From assembly GCF_024832785.1 (NCBI RefSeq), contig NZ_CP116615.1:1116001-1180000 (forward strand): a stretch of 64,000 nt of DNA, read 5' to 3'. Of this stretch, positions 60,963 through 64,000 are shown one piece after another. A program made the translations under genes and the position numbers. Below the pieces are notes generated by a model. It ran no database searches, was not told where the DNA came from, and worked only from the letters and a program-made list of their open reading frames with translations. Origin of the DNA: Fontisphaera persica (GTDB lineage: Bacteria > Verrucomicrobiota > Verrucomicrobiia > Limisphaerales > Fontisphaeraceae). The first letter of the stretch is position 1. Every line of letters begins with the position of its first letter.

Positions 60963-63071
60963 CTATTCTTCCCAGTTTATGTCCGGGGGCCGCTCATAGG
61001 TGAACTGCCCTGCTGTCTCAGTGCTGACTCTGGAATGCCGTGTTCCCGAAAACCGGGAGGACGGAACCCAAAGGTGTTTGTGAAGGTGTTCGCCGAATGC
61101 TCGCAACGCCTGGTGCGGATTGTTCTGCCGATCCTTGGCTTCACGCAGCTTCTCAATCAGCCGTTCGATGGCCCGTCGGATGGCCCGCACCTGTTTCTCT
61201 GCGTTCCCCTGTGAATCACTTCGGGTCACGTTCAGGACCTTTGCCAGTTCCTCCAGCTTCGCCACCGCCTCATCTCTGGTCGTCTCGGAAGCCGTCGGGT
61301 CATTCAGAATGTCCCGGCATTCCTCAGCCTCTTTCAAGATTTTCCGCCGTGCCGGGTCGCTGTCGCTTCCCATGTTCGCCTCTTCCACAACCGCGTGCCC
61401 AAACACAGCCGCGCCCAGCCGGGTCCCATGGATACCGCCCTGCGGCGGGTTGAACAGCAGGTAGGCCACCAGGTCAATGCCCCGCCCGTGTTCGATTTCG
61501 CCTTCTTTCCCATCGAACACCACCCGCCAGATGCCCGCGCCCTTGCGCAGCAGGTAGCGCGGCTTTTCCCCGTCCGGCCCCTCATGTTCACCATTGGGCG
61601 GCACCACCGGCTTCGCCGGCAAGGAAGTCACCGCCCCCGACTCGAACACCGTCCGAAGCAAGCACTCGCCGGGCAGGGTTCGCTCACGAATTGCCGTCTT
61701 GTGCCGGTCCATCAGAGCGTCCACAGCCTCGTTGACTTCCCCGGCGTGGCGCCGATAGAGGTCAAACACCCGTTCCGCCGCGCCGTTCACGCTGCCACCC
61801 AAGTGACGGAGCACCCGGATTACTTCCGGGTATTTCTCCACCATTTGCGTGGCGTTTCTCAGCTTGCCCACCTGGTTGGCCCGCTCCAGATACGCCGCCC
61901 CCATGATCTTGTCTTCATCCTTCGGGCGCGCTTCCGTGAAAATGTCGATCTTGTATTGGTCCAGCGGATCGAACTGCTCCGCTTTCGCGGCCACCATCCC
62001 GAAGCGCCGGTCAATGCACTGCGAACACACTCCGCAATGCGTGTGCGTGTTGCTCGTGTCCCACGTGTGCGCGCAGCTTCTCGAATACGCAATCATCGGC
62101 CCGCAGTCCGCCTGGACGATCTTCTTCACCACATCGCCCTTGGTGGTCCACACGAAAGGGTTCTCCACTGCGAACGGCTCGTTGGCCACCAGCGTCAGCA
62201 GCTTTTGCAGGCCATCCAGCACCTTGGGGTGTGTCGTTCGCGTGGCGCGTCCGCCCACCACCTGGGCGCACACCGGCAGGTTCAGGCTCACGATTCCGTT
62301 TTCATAGAATCGCAGCCGTTTCACCCGCACCATCATGGCCACGGTCGCCCCCAGTGCCGCAAACAGGAACGACCGCGCCCGCTGGGTGTATTCCTTGCCC
62401 AGGGTCGAGTCCTTGCTGATGCGCACGTGCATGTGGCTGGGCACATTCGCCCCGGCCTTCGCCGCCAGCAGCCGTTGCAGTTCCTGGTGCTTCAGGCTGA
62501 ATTTCGGCGTGGACCGGTGGTTCACCAACAGCACCCGGTGCTTGTTGGTGCAGATTTCCTCAATCGCCCCGGCCAGCGAATCCAGCCCGCCGGAGAACAT
62601 CATCACCTGCTCCATCTGCCCGACCGGCCCAGCGTCTCTGTCGAAGTCGAACAACTGTTGCACTTGCGGCGCGTCCTTCGCCGGGTAGAAGCTGAAGTCG
62701 TAGAAATCATCCGACAGAAATTCCAGCGTCTCGACCAGCAGCTTCTTCGCCCCTGCCGAGTTCCACAGCTCGGGAACCCGGACCGGAACATGGAAATGAA
62801 ATCGCCGCTTCCAGTGCCCGCCAAAGCTGTCCACTTCATGCTGCCCCCGGATCGCGGTCTGGTCGCAGCAATAGACGTAGGCCGCCATTTCGAGGAGGTC
62901 TTGAAACTGCGGCGGTATGTCTCGCCACAGCTTTTCATTCAAGTCCTCGATCCTGAGGTTGATATTCTTGCCCCCATGCGTGTCCCACAGGTTCAGGGCC
63001 AGCGTCGGCGTCGCCGCGCTCATTCCGCTCGCCCTGGCTCCCCCGCACAAGATGTGTTTCTCAGTTTCCAT
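60963..63071 (-). CDS. QueC-family (QatC/Cap9-like) protein with winged-helix extension
   Basis: A 702-residue protein, about three times the length of QueC, the preQ0 synthase that acts on 7-carboxy-7-deazaguanine with ATP. Residues 1-150 form an extra N-terminal domain. The PP-loop SGGLDS is at 160-165. The QueC zinc site is complete: Cys 333 and CGVCSQC (Cys 346, 349, 352) followed by IDRR. Residues about 510-590 resemble a winged helix (RYLLRKGAGIWRVVFDG; GRGIDLVAYLLFNPPQGG), followed by a coiled coil and an end found attached to ATPase-type regulators. Large QueC-like proteins occur in defence systems (QatC, Cap9). It overlaps its partner gene by 11 bases. Confidence 0.8.
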   Translation of the reverse strand: METEKHILCGGARASGMSAATPTLALNLWDTHGGKNINLRIEDLNEKLWRDIPPQFQDLLEMAAYVYCCDQTAIRGQHEVDSFGGHWKRRFHFHVPVRVPELWNSAGAKKLLVETLEFLSDDFYDFSFYPAKDAPQVQQLFDFDRDAGPVGQMEQVMMFSGGLDSLAGAIEEICTNKHRVLLVNHRSTPKFSLKHQELQRLLAAKAGANVPSHMHVRISKDSTLGKEYTQRARSFLFAALGATVAMMVRVKRLRFYENGIVSLNLPVCAQVVGGRATRTTHPKVLDGLQKLLTLVANEPFAVENPFVWTTKGDVVKKIVQADCGPMIAYSRSCAHTWDTSNTHTHCGVCSQCIDRRFGMVAAKAEQFDPLDQYKIDIFTEARPKDEDKIMGAAYLERANQVGKLRNATQMVEKYPEVIRVLRHLGGSVNGAAERVFDLYRRHAGEVNEAVDALMDRHKTAIRERTLPGECLLRTVFESGAVTSLPAKPVVPPNGEHEGPDGEKPRYLLRKGAGIWRVVFDGKEGEIEHGRGIDLVAYLLFNPPQGGIHGTRLGAAVFGHAVVEEANMGSDSDPARRKILKEAEECRDILNDPTASETTRDEAVAKLEELAKVLNVTRSDSQGNAEKQVRAIRRAIERLIEKLREAKDRQNNPHQALRAFGEHLHKHLWVPSSRFSGTRHSRVSTETAGQFTYERPPDINWEE

Positions 63072-63849
63072 CGCTCTTTGCCCTCATCGCCAATTCGGCC
63101 TTCATTTTCTTCATCGCCACCCAGCCAAACCCTTCGGCGGACTCGCGGGAAATCCTTCCGCCCTCCTCGTAGCGATGCTTCGAGAACCAGTCTGCCCCGA
63201 ACTCTTGCACGATCACGGAAGCCTCTTCGCAGTGCGTTCGCATGGCCTCTTCAAATTGCGCCATCTGGTTCATGGTGGCGAACCGCTGTCCTTCCCCGAC
63301 CTGAGTCCCAAGCGTCTTGGTCAGGAAAAACCCCAACGCTTCGTTGGTCAGCTTGGCCATGAAGTTCCGCGCCAGGTCGCCAAACTCCTTCTTCTTTCCC
63401 AGGTCTCGGAGCGCCCCTGCCACGTCTTCCCGTGTCGGCGTGAAAAGCCCGTGCAGTCTTTCCTGTAGATGGCTGGTGATGGCGCTCACGAGCGCTTTGC
63501 CCGCGATCTCGCCGAAGGTTTGCCCGTCTCTTGTGGCTCTGACCCGCTGGTCCAGCGCCTCGCCCACCGCCAGCGCCACTTCCACCACGGATGTGCTTTC
63601 CGGAATCGCTATCCCCGCCGCCGCCAGTTGCGCCGTCGGGTCTGCCTTGCCGCCTGCCAGCCCCATTTCCACCAGCAGGTTTACCGCCTCGCGGAACCCG
63701 GCGTCCTTTTGCACCAGGGAGAACGCTTTTTCTGCCGCCTTCAGCGTGGCTTGGGCCACTTCTCCCACGTCCGCCCCGTCCGCGACCAGCCGAACGACCT
63801 CTTGCCACTTCCGGGTGGCTGGCAGTGTTCCTATTCGACTATGCCCCAT
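63061..63849 (-). CDS. partner of the QueC-like protein, N-terminus Met-Gly-His-Ser
   Basis: A 262-residue, mostly helical protein. The ATG at 63849 gives MGHSRIGTLPATRKWQEVV, an N-terminus that looks conserved, from memory, in proteins beside QueC-like defence genes; the frame is open to 63954 but the extra 35 residues have no family look. The body has Ala/Val-rich helices and the segments LRDLGKKKEFGDLARNFMAK and GADWFSKHRYEE. Removal of Met would expose an N-terminal Gly, a possible site of modification by the QueC-like enzyme. It overlaps that gene and is the first gene of a two-gene unit, unless more lie beyond the window edge. Confidence 0.65.
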   Translation of the reverse strand: MGHSRIGTLPATRKWQEVVRLVADGADVGEVAQATLKAAEKAFSLVQKDAGFREAVNLLVEMGLAGGKADPTAQLAAAGIAIPESTSVVEVALAVGEALDQRVRATRDGQTFGEIAGKALVSAITSHLQERLHGLFTPTREDVAGALRDLGKKKEFGDLARNFMAKLTNEALGFFLTKTLGTQVGEGQRFATMNQMAQFEEAMRTHCEEASVIVQEFGADWFSKHRYEEGGRISRESAEGFGWVAMKKMKAELAMRAKSDGN

Positions 63850-64000
63850 AGGCGTGGTGGTACGGTCGGACCAGGAGCAGCCGGAGACGGCCTCCAGGTC
63901 CCGCAGGACCGCTACAGTCGCAAACCCCTTTCCCAAATGACGTTGCTCCCGCAAACCTCGACCTGCCAGGCATGGCGCCTCGACATTTTTGCGGGCACTA

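Noticed and set aside
60963-63071. Housekeeping queC for queuosine biosynthesis
   Set aside because: The protein is about three times too long, has extra N- and C-terminal domains, and no queD, queE or queF gene is nearby.

Overview
The window has two parts. Positions 1 to about 38.1 kb look like the chromosome of a GC-rich, free-living Verrucomicrobiota-type bacterium, perhaps close to Limisphaerales. This is inferred from gene content: Tat- and Sec-exported Gfo/Idh/MocA oxidoreductases, YVTN beta-propeller proteins fused to cytochrome c or phosphoesterase domains, a PhoPQ-related protein, a YxW-rich lipoprotein with SYTPP repeats, and few Shine-Dalgarno sites. No rRNA or intact tRNA gene is present to settle it. 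From about 38.13 kb to the right edge lies an integrated virus-derived element whose right end is outside the window.

Chromosomal part, left to right: the 3' part of a fucokinase-like GHMP kinase; a propeller/di-heme cytochrome; a Gfo/Idh/MocA oxidoreductase; a GT4 glycosyltransferase; a proline-rich lipoprotein; uvrB and a rhomboid protease; an aldo/keto reductase; a propeller-phosphoesterase; a DUF3299-like protein; a dihydropteroate-synthase homologue; a 1157-residue beta-helix surface protein; a PqaA-like protein; two more Gfo/Idh/MocA oxidoreductases; a leftward polysaccharide cluster (GT4, deacetylase-like protein, GT2, O-antigen-ligase-like protein) facing a UTP-glucose-1-phosphate uridylyltransferase; a phosphodiester glycosidase; a cupredoxin-like protein; and two secreted proteins of unclear role.

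The element starts at a tRNA 3'-end fragment (38129-38151), which looks like an attachment core. It reads mostly leftward. In order of transcription from the right: a two-gene cargo (a QueC-family protein and its partner) closed by its own terminator; an Xre repressor beside palindromic operators; two HTH_17 proteins; a Hjc-like nuclease; an SSB-like protein; a Cas4/RecB-like nuclease; a zinc-finger primase-like protein; a RepA-like ATPase; small and large terminase; a rightward restriction-modification cassette; about 3 kb of degenerate repeats; a broken DUF4055-type portal; scaffold; major capsid protein; two small capsid-associated proteins; a LamG-metallophosphoesterase; a head-completion protein; a holin/spanin-like protein; and a lipoprotein. 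I recognise no tail gene and no integrase in the visible part.

Three things stand out. The QueC-like protein carries a complete PP-loop and four-cysteine zinc site, has a winged-helix/coiled-coil extension, and sits next to a protein beginning Met-Gly-His-Ser; this is a candidate defence module of the kind that modifies protein N-termini with deazaguanine. The element carries capsid and packaging genes without visible tail genes. It is also invaded by several families of short palindromic repeats, which split the portal gene and sit in frame inside terminase, primase and nuclease genes.
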